From: Deltaproteobacteria bacterium
GTDB lineage: Bacteria; Desulfobacterota; Desulfomonilia; UBA1062
DNA: 9,040 nucleotides
Assembly (NCBI GenBank): GCA_023230665.1
Contig: JALNWY010000124.1
Location: 1-9,040, forward strand
Reading direction: 5' to 3'
Within the stretch, counting starts at the first letter, position 1. The number at the start of each line of letters is the position of its first letter. Positions 1 to 5,734 of this stretch are shown one piece after another. Made by a program: the position numbers and the translations under genes. Below the pieces are notes generated by a model, which had not been told where the DNA came from, ran no database searches, and worked only from the letters and a program-made list of their open reading frames with translations.

Positions 1-33
1 CTCAACACCATGTTTTTCGAGGGAACAAAATGA
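1..33 (+). CDS. 3' end of an upstream gene (partial, last 10 codons)
   Basis: Frame 1 is open from the window edge and ends at TGA 31-33, encoding the tail LNTMFFEGTK. The stop overlaps the ATG of the next gene (30-32) as ATGA, the classic arrangement of translationally coupled genes. The product cannot be identified from ten residues. The call rests only on this overlap and on the good ribosome binding site for the next gene lying inside this tail. The window edge could also fall in non-coding sequence. Confidence 0.4.
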   Translation, partial: LNTMFFEGTK

Positions 34-488
34 AAAAGCTCGGCATTATTCTCGTGGTCAGCATTTTTGTCGTCCTTCCCCTGATCCATCTTATCTGGGG
101 TGTTTTCGAGAACGACTGGGCTGTCCTGCCCCTTACCCGGAGCAAGAAAACCGTTGAGATAACCGAGATTTCCGAAGAATCCTTTACGCAGGACATGCTC
201 AAGGGCCAATGGGTGCTCTACCTCTACTATCCGAGCGTGATCAGAACCTTTGAGCTCATGATCGATGAAGGCGGCGCAGTCACGGGGCGTACGGAGGACA
301 TCGAAGTCGCCATGACCGCGGCCATAGCTCAGGACGGCAGCCTGGAGTTCAACGGCCCGAGCCTGAACCTGAAAGGATCCGTTGACAAGTCACGGGAGCA
401 TCTCGACGGTATGGCCGTGGTCAAGGACGCGTCGTCCCCCATTCCGTTTTCCTGCTTCAAGATCGGCGACTATCCGGCGGCACAGTGA
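30..488 (+). CDS. Small membrane-anchored protein of unknown function
   Basis: A 152-residue protein I do not recognise. Residues 1-3 are MKK, followed by one hydrophobic segment at about 4-25 (LGIILVVSIFVVLPLIHLIW), which should act as an uncleaved anchor or a signal peptide; no lipobox cysteine is present. The remaining 125 or so residues look soluble and, by inference, extracytoplasmic. They show alternating beta-type stretches: WVLYLYYPS at 61-69, FELMIDEGG at 74-82, and a glycine-punctuated run at 103-131. This resembles a small beta-sandwich or calycin-like domain, but that is pattern reading only. The start is set by GAGGGA at 19-24, five bases before ATG 30, and by the hydrophobic segment directly after it, although the frame is open further upstream. 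The gene overlaps the putative preceding gene by ATGA and is followed after 26 bases by the kinase-like gene, so both probably share a transcript. Confidence 0.75.
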   Translation: MKKLGIILVVSIFVVLPLIHLIWGVFENDWAVLPLTRSKKTVEITEISEESFTQDMLKGQWVLYLYYPSVIRTFELMIDEGGAVTGRTEDIEVAMTAAIAQDGSLEFNGPSLNLKGSVDKSREHLDGMAVVKDASSPIPFSCFKIGDYPAAQ

Positions 489-514
489 TCCGCAAGCGTT
501 AAGGACGAGGCTCG

Positions 515-1144
515 ATGGCGCATCAGGACCTGAAGAAATACCGCAGATACGGACCCCGGGTCCTGCTGATCACCAGAGACGGATGCGCTGTGGTGGAAAA
601 GAGTTATTCTCAGGCCATACTCCCTGTCCGGATCATGGGGTTTTTCCTGATCGCGTGGGAGCGCTTCATCTACTCCCGGCTCGCCGGCCTGCCGGGCATA
701 CCCGATCCAATGCCGTGCCCTGACCGGCTCACCCTTGTCACCCGGTTCATGGGAGGGGCCAATCTCAAGGAGGGCCGTCATATACCCGGGGCCCCGTACT
801 TCGACGCCCTCAGGCAGCTCATCTCCGCCATGCACCTGCGGGGCGTCATTCATCTCGACCTGAGAAACCGGAGGAACTACGGTATCGATGAGCAGGGCAG
901 ACCATATCTCGTGGACTTTGCCACGTGTCTGTACCTACCCTGGAACGTACCGCCCCGGAAGATGTTCGAGGCCATCGACTGGATGGGTTTCGCCAAGGTC
1001 AAGCACAAGCTCCAGCCCGGGCTGCTCGACGAGCAGGAAGAGCGGATGCTCTCTCTGGGCGCACGGTTGAGCTCCTGGTGGCTCCCCACCCGGATGCTTC
1101 GTTTTATCCGGAATAGAGTGAAAAAATCGCAGAGATCTCTGTAG
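515..1144 (+). CDS. Minimal protein-kinase-like fold protein (RIO/Kdo-kinase-like)
   Basis: A 209-residue protein carrying the core of a protein-kinase-like fold. The clearest signature is HLDLRNRRN at 113-121, matching the HxDLxxxN catalytic loop (D115 as catalytic base, N121 as metal ligand), followed by YLVDFA at 131-136, where D134 would be the metal-binding Asp of the DFG motif, here DFA. K29 in VVEKSY is a candidate ATP-binding lysine and E50 in WERF a candidate alpha-C glutamate. No glycine-rich loop is obvious and the C-lobe is very short, as in RIO, lipopolysaccharide Kdo/WaaP and aminoglycoside-phosphotransferase-like kinases. The substrate is unknown. The C terminus is basic and aromatic (WW at 188-189, then RFIRNRVKK at 196-204) and might touch the membrane. 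An AAGGACGAGG stretch at 501-510 supplies the ribosome binding site. It follows the membrane-anchored protein by 26 bases. The kinase fold is fairly sure; activity and role are not. Confidence 0.75.
   Translation: MAHQDLKKYRRYGPRVLLITRDGCAVVEKSYSQAILPVRIMGFFLIAWERFIYSRLAGLPGIPDPMPCPDRLTLVTRFMGGANLKEGRHIPGAPYFDALRQLISAMHLRGVIHLDLRNRRNYGIDEQGRPYLVDFATCLYLPWNVPPRKMFEAIDWMGFAKVKHKLQPGLLDEQEERMLSLGARLSSWWLPTRMLRFIRNRVKKSQRSL
1130..1141. repeat. 12-bp perfect palindrome at the end of the kinase-like gene
   Basis: CAGAGATCTCTG is its own reverse complement and sits immediately before the TAG stop of the kinase-like gene, within codons for QRSL. It has no room for a stable hairpin loop (4 bp around GATC at best), so it is not a terminator by itself. 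It could be a protein binding site or chance. Confidence 0.4.
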
Positions 1145-1150
1145 AAAATA

Positions 1151-1181
1151 AGCTCCCACGACAAGTTGGAGTTGAATTTTT
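1151..1181 (+). terminator. Possible weak intrinsic terminator after the kinase-like gene
   Basis: CTCC at 1153-1156 pairs with GGAG at 1168-1171. After one C-T mismatch (1157/1167), AC 1158-1159 pairs with GT 1165-1166 around the loop GACAA. Outside this core, G1152-T1172 (wobble) and A1151-T1173 can add to the stem. A run of five T follows at 1177-1181. The stem is interrupted and the T run begins three to four bases late, so termination would be inefficient. The position, seven bases after the stop codon, fits. Confidence 0.25.
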
Positions 1182-1200
1182 CCGATAGTCCATATATACG
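1172..1200 (+). promoter_or_regulatory. Possible sigma-70-like promoter for the DUF1015 gene
   Basis: TTGAAT at 1172-1177 (four of six matches to TTGACA), a 17-base spacer, and TATACG at 1195-1200 (four of six matches to TATAAT). It lies 50-78 bases upstream of the DUF1015 ATG in an AT-richer stretch. Both boxes are imperfect and other TATA-type hexamers overlap, so this is a candidate only. Confidence 0.25.
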
Positions 1201-1228
1201 CACACTCTGTATATGTTTCCATACGTAT
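1191..1228. repeat. Inverted repeat and 8-bp palindrome upstream of the DUF1015 gene
   Basis: CATATA at 1191-1196 is matched by its reverse complement TATATG at 1210-1215 across a 13-base spacer. An independent perfect palindrome, ATACGTAT, lies at 1221-1228. Both fall between the candidate promoter -10 region and the ribosome binding site (AGGAG 1238-1242), where an operator or leader structure could act. AT-rich palindromes of this size also arise by chance. Confidence 0.3.
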
Positions 1229-1249
1229 CAGCACGAAAGGAGAAGGTGA

Positions 1250-2536
1250 ATGCCCAGGGTGCAGCCCTTTAGGGGAATACGGTACAACCCCGTGAAGGTA
1301 GACCCCGGCAAGACTGTCTGCCCTCCGTACGATGCCCTGAGCCTGCCGGAAGTCGACAATCTCTATGGACTCTCGCCCTACAATGCCGTCAGGCTGGTTC
1401 TCGGCAGGCAGCAGCCCAAAGATACCAGGGAGAACAACCGCTATACCCGGGCACGGGATTTCCTGAAGCAGTGGAGGGAGGAGTCGATCCTCATTCAGGA
1501 GGAAAAACCCGCTCTTTATTATCACGAACACACCTATGGTCTGGGAGAGCATACACTCACGAGACGGGGCGTCATCGCGTCCGTGCGTATGAATAATGAG
1601 GGTGACAAGGATCATTTCCGATTCTACGAGCACACCAGCAAGGCTCCGAAGCTCGACCGCCTGCGTCTCCTGAACGAAGTCAACGCGAACCTGAGCTCGA
1701 TATTCGGTGTCTACTCGGACCCGAAGAGGGTCATCGAGACCAAGCTGCGGCCTTCCCTCGGCAGGCCTTCACTGGAGTTCAGCACCCATCGTGAGACTCA
1801 CCGGCTCTGGGTCATCCACGAGAAGGAAACCATCGATGCGTTCGCCCGCCTTCTGCAGAACCGGAAAGTGCTCATTGCCGACGGCCAGCACCGCTTCGAG
1901 ACGGCCCGCGTGTATCGCGACCGCATGCGGGCATCCACCGGCAAGAACGACGGCAACCAGGGCTTCGATTATATCCAGATGTATCTGGTGAACCAGGAAG
2001 AGGGGCTTACCATCCTTCCGGTCCACCGGGTCATACCCGACAGCATGGGCGTAGGTCTCGTGGACCTCGAGTATCGGATCAAGGAACTGTTCAACATGAT
2101 CCCCTACGACAACCGCAAAACTTTTCTGTCTGCGCTGAACAAGGGCGGAAAAGGGCACCTGGGCCTGTTCGTCAAGGGCATTCCCAGATACTATCTGCTG
2201 GAACTCTCGCAGGATGCGGACTTCGAGCGCTTCCTGCCCGTGCCCTTGCATCCCCGGCTCAAGGAAATGGCGCTCCCCATTCTCCATGAGAGCATTCTGC
2301 AGCCGGTCCTCGGGATCAGTCATGCCGATGCGGGCAGCCGCATCCTCTACACCAGCTCTGCCGATGAGGCGCTCAATCTGGTGTCCAAGGCAAGGGCGGA
2401 TATCGCCTTTCTTCACAATCCCATCGGCATCGAGAGCATCATGGAGATCTCGGAAACCAGGGTCAGACTCCCCCGGAACTCCGTGCTCTTCTCTCCGCAG
2501 GTCCCTTCCGGCCTCGTATTTCATTCTCTGGAATAA
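1250..2536 (+). CDS. DUF1015 family protein
   Basis: A 428-residue protein of the DUF1015 family, a widespread bacterial and archaeal family whose biochemical role I do not know. Family landmarks are present from end to end. The N terminus reads RVQPFRGIRYNP and then CPPYDALS (24-31). YEHTSKAPKLDRLRLLNEV starts at 126 and leads into NLSSIFGVYSDP. The hallmark ADGQHRFETA lies at 210-219, where most members I recall have ADGHHRYETA. The closing motif LPRNSVLFSPQVPSGLVF (407-424) matches the family's usual C-terminal ending. Length is normal and nothing looks broken. It is probably a soluble cytoplasmic protein, since no signal peptide or membrane segment is visible. The start has a good AGGAG at 1238-1242, seven bases before ATG. 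The gene stands apart, 105 bases after the kinase-like gene and 157 before the regulator, so it is probably its own unit; neighbours do not reveal its function. Confidence 0.9.
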   Translation: MPRVQPFRGIRYNPVKVDPGKTVCPPYDALSLPEVDNLYGLSPYNAVRLVLGRQQPKDTRENNRYTRARDFLKQWREESILIQEEKPALYYHEHTYGLGEHTLTRRGVIASVRMNNEGDKDHFRFYEHTSKAPKLDRLRLLNEVNANLSSIFGVYSDPKRVIETKLRPSLGRPSLEFSTHRETHRLWVIHEKETIDAFARLLQNRKVLIADGQHRFETARVYRDRMRASTGKNDGNQGFDYIQMYLVNQEEGLTILPVHRVIPDSMGVGLVDLEYRIKELFNMIPYDNRKTFLSALNKGGKGHLGLFVKGIPRYYLLELSQDADFERFLPVPLHPRLKEMALPILHESILQPVLGISHADAGSRILYTSSADEALNLVSKARADIAFLHNPIGIESIMEISETRVRLPRNSVLFSPQVPSGLVFHSLE

Positions 2537-2601
2537 CAGCGCCCTCAGGCCTTTCCTGGAATGCACGGCATCGGCCGGACTTTCTCCTGCTTCCCCGGGT
2601 C

Positions 2602-2630
2602 TTTCTTTTCCGAAAAGAGGCTCGTTTTTT
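2602..2630 (+). terminator. Possible intrinsic terminator after the DUF1015 gene
   Basis: TCTTTT at 2604-2609 pairs with AAAAGA at 2613-2618 around the three-base loop CCG, and two G-T wobbles extend the stem to 2602-2620. A run of six T follows at 2625-2630. The stem is AT-rich and four bases separate it from the T run, so strength is doubtful. Its position between the DUF1015 stop and the efflux promoter supports the call. Confidence 0.35.
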
Positions 2631-2657
2631 GCCGCCTGAATCTGCCTGGGAATATCC

Positions 2658-2685
2658 TTGACTTTTTATGAACGAATATTCTAAT
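2658..2685 (+). promoter_or_regulatory. Sigma-70-like promoter of the efflux operon
   Basis: TTGACT at 2658-2663 (five of six matches to TTGACA), a 16-base spacer, and TCTAAT at 2680-2685 (five of six matches to TATAAT). This is the best promoter-like sequence in the window, in a distinctly AT-rich patch. The expected transcription start is near 2691-2693, almost on the first ATG of the regulator. The -10 box touches the 22-bp palindrome starting at 2684, so a bound repressor would block it. Confidence 0.6.
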
Positions 2686-2705
2686 TTTGAATCATGATTC
2701 AAAAT
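2684..2705. promoter_or_regulatory. 22-bp perfect palindrome, probable TetR-family operator
   Basis: The half-site ATTTTGAATCA (2684-2694) is followed directly by its exact reverse complement TGATTCAAAAT (2695-2705), with no spacer and no mismatch. It overlaps the last two bases of the -10 box, covers the predicted transcription start, and has the A of the regulator's first ATG (2694) at its dyad centre. TetR-family repressors bind such dyads as dimers and usually control their own gene, so this is most likely the autoregulatory operator for the whole efflux operon. A smaller palindrome, GAATATTC at 2674-2681, shares the GAAT/ATTC ends and lies in the promoter spacer. Confidence 0.7.
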
Positions 2706-3326
2706 GCGAACGGCGATTCGGCCCTTTCGGGCAGAAAAGAACGCGAGATGGCATACCGCAGAGAGGCCATTCTCGACGCGGCCCAGGAGATCTTCAAGTC
2801 CGTAGGATATGTCAACGCCTCCATGGCGGAGATTGCCGCAAAGGCCGAGTTCGGTGTGGGCACCATCTACCAGTTCTTTCCGGGCAAGCAGGAGCTCATC
2901 AGCGAGGTCATCGCCAGGGGAAGCGACCGCTATGTAGCCGGCATCGGTCGGATCATGTCCGAAAGGCGCCTGTGGAAAGCTCAGCTGGAGGCGTATATCC
3001 GCTACAATCTCTCCTGGATCGAGGAGCATCCCGAGTTCCACCGCCTCATCTACGAGATCTTCTATTCCCAAATACCCGACGTGGTATCCAGGATATTCGA
3101 GCGCTTCCGGGAGATCCGCATGCAGGAGATCCGGTTCATCCGGGAGATATTCACGCATGCAAATGAAGAAGACCCGCGGTTCGACCCGGACCTCATGTCA
3201 CTGACCATCCCCGGGATGCTGCACGCAATCGGCGACAACTGGCACCTGGGTCTGCTCGACAAGAAACCGACTGCATACATTTCAAGAATTTTACAGCTTA
3301 TATTAAGGGAGGATTATCGTGATTAG
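2694..3326 (+). CDS. TetR/AcrR family transcriptional regulator
   Basis: A 210-residue one-component repressor of the TetR family. The N-terminal DNA-binding domain spans about 20-70: REAILDAAQEIF (23-34) is helix 1, GYVNASMAEIAAKAEFG (38-54) carries helix 2 and the turn, and VGTIYQFFPGKQELI (55-69) is the recognition helix with its conserved follow-on. The variable C-terminal domain (about 75-210) would bind the inducer and dimerise; its aromatic and Trp/His-rich stretches (W94, W108, HRLIYEIF 116-123, NWHLG 182-186) suggest a hydrophobic ligand, which is inference. The first in-frame ATG, 2694, is preceded by a stop at 2688-2690, has no clear ribosome binding site and sits on the predicted transcription start, so the message may be leaderless. 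ATG 2748 (residue 19) is an alternative, but it would discard RKERE, a basic lead-in common in this family. The gene overlaps the channel gene by 8 bases and probably represses the operon. Confidence 0.93.
   Translation: MIQNANGDSALSGRKEREMAYRREAILDAAQEIFKSVGYVNASMAEIAAKAEFGVGTIYQFFPGKQELISEVIARGSDRYVAGIGRIMSERRLWKAQLEAYIRYNLSWIEEHPEFHRLIYEIFYSQIPDVVSRIFERFREIRMQEIRFIREIFTHANEEDPRFDPDLMSLTIPGMLHAIGDNWHLGLLDKKPTAYISRILQLILREDYRD
2717..2736 (+). other. Hairpin between the two possible starts of the TetR-family gene
   Basis: GCCC at 2721-2724 pairs with GGGC at 2729-2732 around loop TTTC. After one mismatch (2720/2733), TTC 2717-2719 pairs with GAA 2734-2736. If translation starts at 2694 this lies within codons 8-15; if it starts at 2748 it is a 5' leader structure. 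No T run follows, so it is not an intrinsic terminator. It may be incidental. Confidence 0.3.
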
Positions 3327-4605
3327 AAAAATCGTGATTCTCGTGACCGGTATGGCCTTTCTGGGAGGAGCCTTCCTCTGGGGCCAGGATTACCTGACGC
3401 TGGAGGAGTCCATGGCCATGGCCCTGAACAACAACCCGCTCATCAGGGCCCAGGATAAGCAGGTATATGCGAGCCTCATGGAAAAACGTTCGAGCCTGTC
3501 CGATATGCTCTTCTCCGTGGACCTCAACTACTCGTATGCGCGCTTCGATGAGGAGCCGACATTCACTGTCCCCAATATGGGCACGTTCCCGGTCGGCACA
3601 AAGGACAACTACCGCTTTTCCGTGGAGGTGACCCAGCCCCTGTTCACCGGCGGGGCCCTGTACAACGCCTACCGGATCGCGGGCAACAACTACCGGGTGG
3701 CGGGGCTGGACAGGGAGCAGGAGGTCCGGGATCTGAAATTCCAGGTGATCGATGCCTACTACGGGATCATCGAGGCCCGGGAGATCCTGGATGTGGCCCG
3801 GAGCTCCTCCGCATCGATCAAGGCCCATCTGGATGTGGCGCAAGCCTTCTACAACCAGGGCATGATCCCGAAGAACGACCTTCTGGAGGCGCAGGTGAGG
3901 CATGCCGAGAGCATGCAGAACGTCATCATTGCGGAGAATGCCGTGAGAATACTCGAATCGCGGCTCAACACGCTCTTGGGCAGAAGTATTTCCACTCCGG
4001 TGGTTATCGAAGAAGAAATACCCATGGCCGTGCTCGAGAAGACACTGGACGAGTCCTATGATACCGCCCTTGACCAGCGGCAGGAGATCAGGATCACCCG
4101 GCTTCAGATGGAAAACGCGGACAAAGGGGTCTGGATCGCCCGGGCCGGGTACCTTCCGAATGTCGCCGCCACCTATGAGTATGAAAAGCTCGGCGAAGAC
4201 CCTGACGTTGACGAGGACAAGGCCTGGACCGTTGGTGTGGGGCTGAGATGGAACATCTTCCAGGGAGGGTCGAGCTATTTCGAGGTCTCCCGTTTCAAGG
4301 CCATCAGGAGCAGGCTGGGCTTTCTCATGCAGAGCCTCAAGGACCAGGTCCTGCTTGAGGTCAAGAACTCCTATCTCTCCGCGCAGGAGGCCAGGGCCAG
4401 GACCGAGGTGGCCGTCCAGGCAATCGACCAGGCCCAGGAAAATCTGAGAATTCAGAAAGACCGCTATAATCTCCAGGTGGCCACCACCACCGATGTCCTG
4501 GACGCCGAGGCCCTGCTCGGCCAGGCCAGAAGGAACTATATTTCGGCACGGGCCGACTATGCCACCTCGCTGGCATCGCTCAAATCCGCCATGGGGACCC
4601 TCTAG
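3319..4605 (+). CDS. TolC-family outer-membrane efflux channel
   Basis: A 428-residue outer-membrane efflux protein, the exit duct of a tripartite pump. Residues 1-22 form a signal peptide (basic MIRK, a hydrophobic core, probable cleavage near LWG/QDY). The mature part has the two-fold repeat typical of TolC-family channels. Repeat one, about 25-225, carries LEESMAMALNNNP (28-40) and the strand motif QPLFTGG (106-112). Repeat two, about 240-428, carries the counterpart WNIFQGG (311-317) and ends in long helices, including the well-conserved region RYNLQVATTTDVLDAEALL (382-400). The length is usual for the family. The start is GTG 3319, chosen because GGGAGG at 3307-3312 sits six bases upstream; an in-frame GTG at 3334 is too far from it and would cut the signal peptide. 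The gene overlaps the repressor's 3' end by 8 bases and precedes the adaptor by 10, so translation is probably coupled. Cargo specificity cannot be read here. Confidence 0.93.
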   Translation: MIRKIVILVTGMAFLGGAFLWGQDYLTLEESMAMALNNNPLIRAQDKQVYASLMEKRSSLSDMLFSVDLNYSYARFDEEPTFTVPNMGTFPVGTKDNYRFSVEVTQPLFTGGALYNAYRIAGNNYRVAGLDREQEVRDLKFQVIDAYYGIIEAREILDVARSSSASIKAHLDVAQAFYNQGMIPKNDLLEAQVRHAESMQNVIIAENAVRILESRLNTLLGRSISTPVVIEEEIPMAVLEKTLDESYDTALDQRQEIRITRLQMENADKGVWIARAGYLPNVAATYEYEKLGEDPDVDEDKAWTVGVGLRWNIFQGGSSYFEVSRFKAIRSRLGFLMQSLKDQVLLEVKNSYLSAQEARARTEVAVQAIDQAQENLRIQKDRYNLQVATTTDVLDAEALLGQARRNYISARADYATSLASLKSAMGTL

Positions 4606-4615
4606 GAGGCTGCCG

Positions 4616-5731
4616 GTGAAAAACGGCTTCTCTGCTCTGTGCGCCGCGGCCCTCCTTCTCCTGTCCGGGGTTTCCTCGTGCGGGAACGAGCAGGGAGGGT
4701 CTGCGGCAGCCGAAGAGCAGGCCCTGGCCCGGGTGCCCGAGGTTATGGTCGCACAAATATCCAGGGGCCCGGTGTACAGAACCTATGCCGCAGTGGGCAG
4801 CGTTTCTCCCCGGGAGGTGTCCCGGATCGGGCCAAAGGTGTCCGGCAGGATCAAGGACATTCCCGTGGACGAGGGTGACTTTGTCGAAAAAGGGGGCCTG
4901 CTCATGCTCATCGATCCCTTTGACTATGAACGGGCCCTGGAGCACGCCCATTCCCAGCTCGATCAGGCGAAGGCATCCCTCGAACGGGCCGAGCGCGACC
5001 TGACCCGTATGGAGGGTCTCTACCGGGCAACGGCCGTAACCGAGCAGAACCGAGAGGATGCCGTTACAGCCCGCGACCTTGCCCGGTTTCAGTATGACCA
5101 GGCGGTCACGGCCCGCAAGACCGCGGAGAGAAACCTGCGCGAGTGCCGCCTGGAGGCCCCCTTTTCCGGCGTGGTGACCGCGGTGACGGCCAACGAGGGA
5201 GAGCTGGCCGGCCCCCAGATGCAGGCCTTTGTCATGATGGACATGAACACGGTCAAGGTGGAAGTCGACCTTCCGGAGGAGATCTACAGCTCGATCCGGA
5301 CGGGCAATCTCGCCACGATCACGGTCGATGCCGTACCGGGGCAGTCCTTTGAAGGCACCATCACAAAGGTCTATCCCACCATCGATCCCGTCAGCCGCAC
5401 CTTCACGATCACAATCACCCTCGAAAATCCCGGCCTGAAGCTCAGATCGGGCATGACCGCGCGTTCCCGGGTCGTCCAGATGGTCCGCGGCAACGCCCTG
5501 ACCGTGCCCGGGCAAGCGCTCATCCGCGGAGAGGACTCCTATATCGTATACCGGGTCAGAGACGGCATTGTCGAGAGATGCCCCGTTTCACTGGGAATCG
5601 GGGGAGATGACCTCTTCGAGGTGACCGGCGGTATCTTTGAGGGCGATCAGGTGGTTCTGCGCGGGCTTGCCGGACTCAAATCGGGCGCCAGGGTACGAAT
5701 CACGCATGAAGAGGGCCCTCCGGAGAGCTAG
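4616..5731 (+). CDS. RND efflux periplasmic adaptor (membrane-fusion lipoprotein)
   Basis: A 371-residue HlyD/AcrA-type adaptor that bridges the inner-membrane RND pump and the outer-membrane channel. The signal sequence ends in a lipobox, VSSC, with the lipidated cysteine at 22, so it should be anchored to the inner membrane by lipid like AcrA. The usual nested order follows: first lipoyl half about 72-101 (KVSGRIKDIPVDEGDFVEKG from 74), coiled-coil hairpin about 102-175 rich in Ala, Arg and Glu, second lipoyl half about 176-200 (CRLEAPFSGVV), beta-barrel about 211-287 ending in GLKLRSGM, and membrane-proximal domain about 288-363 with VPGQALI. The start is GTG 4616, six bases after AGGAGG (4604-4609), which overlaps the stop of the channel gene. 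The open frame extends back into the channel gene to 4493, but a start there would bury the signal peptide. It is separated by three bases from the permease gene. Confidence 0.93.
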   Translation: MKNGFSALCAAALLLLSGVSSCGNEQGGSAAAEEQALARVPEVMVAQISRGPVYRTYAAVGSVSPREVSRIGPKVSGRIKDIPVDEGDFVEKGGLLMLIDPFDYERALEHAHSQLDQAKASLERAERDLTRMEGLYRATAVTEQNREDAVTARDLARFQYDQAVTARKTAERNLRECRLEAPFSGVVTAVTANEGELAGPQMQAFVMMDMNTVKVEVDLPEEIYSSIRTGNLATITVDAVPGQSFEGTITKVYPTIDPVSRTFTITITLENPGLKLRSGMTARSRVVQMVRGNALTVPGQALIRGEDSYIVYRVRDGIVERCPVSLGIGGDDLFEVTGGIFEGDQVVLRGLAGLKSGARVRITHEEGPPES

Positions 5732-5734
5732 CCC

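Noticed and set aside
382..723. Plus-strand frame (113 codons) bridging the first two genes
   Set aside because: It overlaps both better-supported genes in another frame, and its Arg/Pro/His-rich composition looks non-coding.
1769..2566. Minus-strand open frame (265 codons) opposite the DUF1015 gene
   Set aside because: The + strand carries all DUF1015 landmarks end to end; the opposite frame shows no family motif.
2537..2600. Short GC dyads after the DUF1015 stop (CAGG/CCTG and CGGC/GCCG)
   Set aside because: The stems are only four base pairs and no T run follows; too weak to call terminators.
2214..2639. Plus-strand frame (141 codons) running past the DUF1015 stop into the intergenic gap
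   Set aside because: It is mostly an out-of-frame copy of the DUF1015 C-terminal region with Ser/Arg/Pro-rich composition; the extension into the gap has no motif, and the gap holds a terminator-like hairpin.
4493..4615. Upstream extension of the adaptor reading frame into the channel gene
   Set aside because: A start there would place 41 residues before the signal peptide; GTG 4616 has an ideal ribosome binding site and gives a proper lipoprotein signal.
4580..5515. Minus-strand open frame (311 codons) opposite the adaptor gene
   Set aside because: It is antisense to a clear membrane-fusion protein, has low-complexity composition and shows no motif.
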